NCBI GenBank assembly: GCA_003487525.1 | Contig: DNDT01000412.1 | Coordinates: 1 to 6,618 of the forward strand | Length of the DNA: 6,618 nt | Source: Flavobacteriales bacterium | GTDB taxonomy: Bacteria > Bacteroidota > Bacteroidia > Flavobacteriales_E > Vicingaceae | Direction of reading: 5' to 3' | In this document: positions 6,546 through 6,618 of the stretch, one piece after another | Numbering within the stretch: the stretch's first letter is position 1 | Layout of the letters: the number at the start of each line of letters is the position of its first letter | Notes under the pieces: model-generated | What the model was told of the DNA's origin: nothing | What the model saw: only the letters and a program-made list of their open reading frames with translations | Databases searched by the model: none | Translations under genes and position numbers: made by a program

Positions 6546-6568
6546 TGTACGTCCCTAATAGTGGTTGA

Positions 6569-6618
6569 CCCAATAACCAAATAACCCAATAACCCAATAA
6601 CCCAATAAGCAAGTAACC
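6569..6618 (+). repeat. Tandem repeat of an 8-base unit, at least six copies, running off the window
   Basis: The units are CCCAATAA, CCAAATAA, CCCAATAA three times and GCAAGTAA, followed by CC at the window edge, where the tract may continue. Read on the other strand the unit is TTATTGGG. It begins 23 bases after the 7-base tract. Variant units sit near both ends of a core of identical units. The tract gives spurious open frames but no credible gene. The spacer between the two tracts (6546-6568) shows nothing recognisable. Confidence 0.9.

Noticed and set aside
6418..6612. Minus-strand 64-codon open frame starting MLIGLLGYW
   Set aside because: It is a translation of the two short tandem repeats and the end of the lipoprotein gene. 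Its hydrophobic pattern is a by-product of the 8-base repeat.
6504..6618. CRISPR array or Rho-independent terminator at the right edge
   Set aside because: The units are directly contiguous with no spacers, and no stable stem followed by a U-run can be drawn.

Overview
The window looks like chromosomal DNA of a member of the Bacteroidota; the order cannot be fixed from the sequence alone. Four signs point there: a very large secreted PKD-repeat protein ending in a type B sorting domain of the type IX secretion system (T9SS, confined to this phylum); a stand-alone MnmD instead of the two-domain MnmC; promoter-like TTG / TAnnTTTG elements rather than -35/-10 boxes with Shine-Dalgarno sites; and a lipoprotein with a loose lipobox followed by charged residues.

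Layout. The minus strand from 4074 to 19 is one intact gene for a 1351-residue protein with a signal peptide, 14 PKD-like modules and the sorting domain. Its stop codon overlaps the start of another minus-strand gene, of which only seven codons lie in the window; a PorP/SprF-like partner is the guess from context. A 195-base gap (4075-4269) holds the presumed leader and promoter of the PKD gene. Next, also on the minus strand, is mnmD (4944-4270), a tRNA wobble-uridine methyltransferase. A 77-base divergent promoter region separates it from a plus-strand lipoprotein gene (5022-6488) with an Ig-like N-terminal part and a right-handed beta-helix C-terminal part. The last 130 bases are non-coding and hold two adjacent short tandem-repeat tracts, one of 7-base units and one of 8-base units that runs off the window.

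How the genes relate. The PKD protein and the gene that follows it probably form a translationally coupled T9SS cargo/partner pair acting at the cell surface. mnmD is a housekeeping tRNA-modification gene. The lipoprotein is probably an outer-membrane protein of unknown function and shares only the divergent control region with mnmD. No mobile element, CRISPR array, RNA gene or recognised defence system was seen. The most interesting signals are the mirror-image promoters that place both divergent start codons at the predicted transcription start, the stop/start overlap at the left edge, the regular cysteine-bearing PKD array, and the paired tandem repeats at the right edge.
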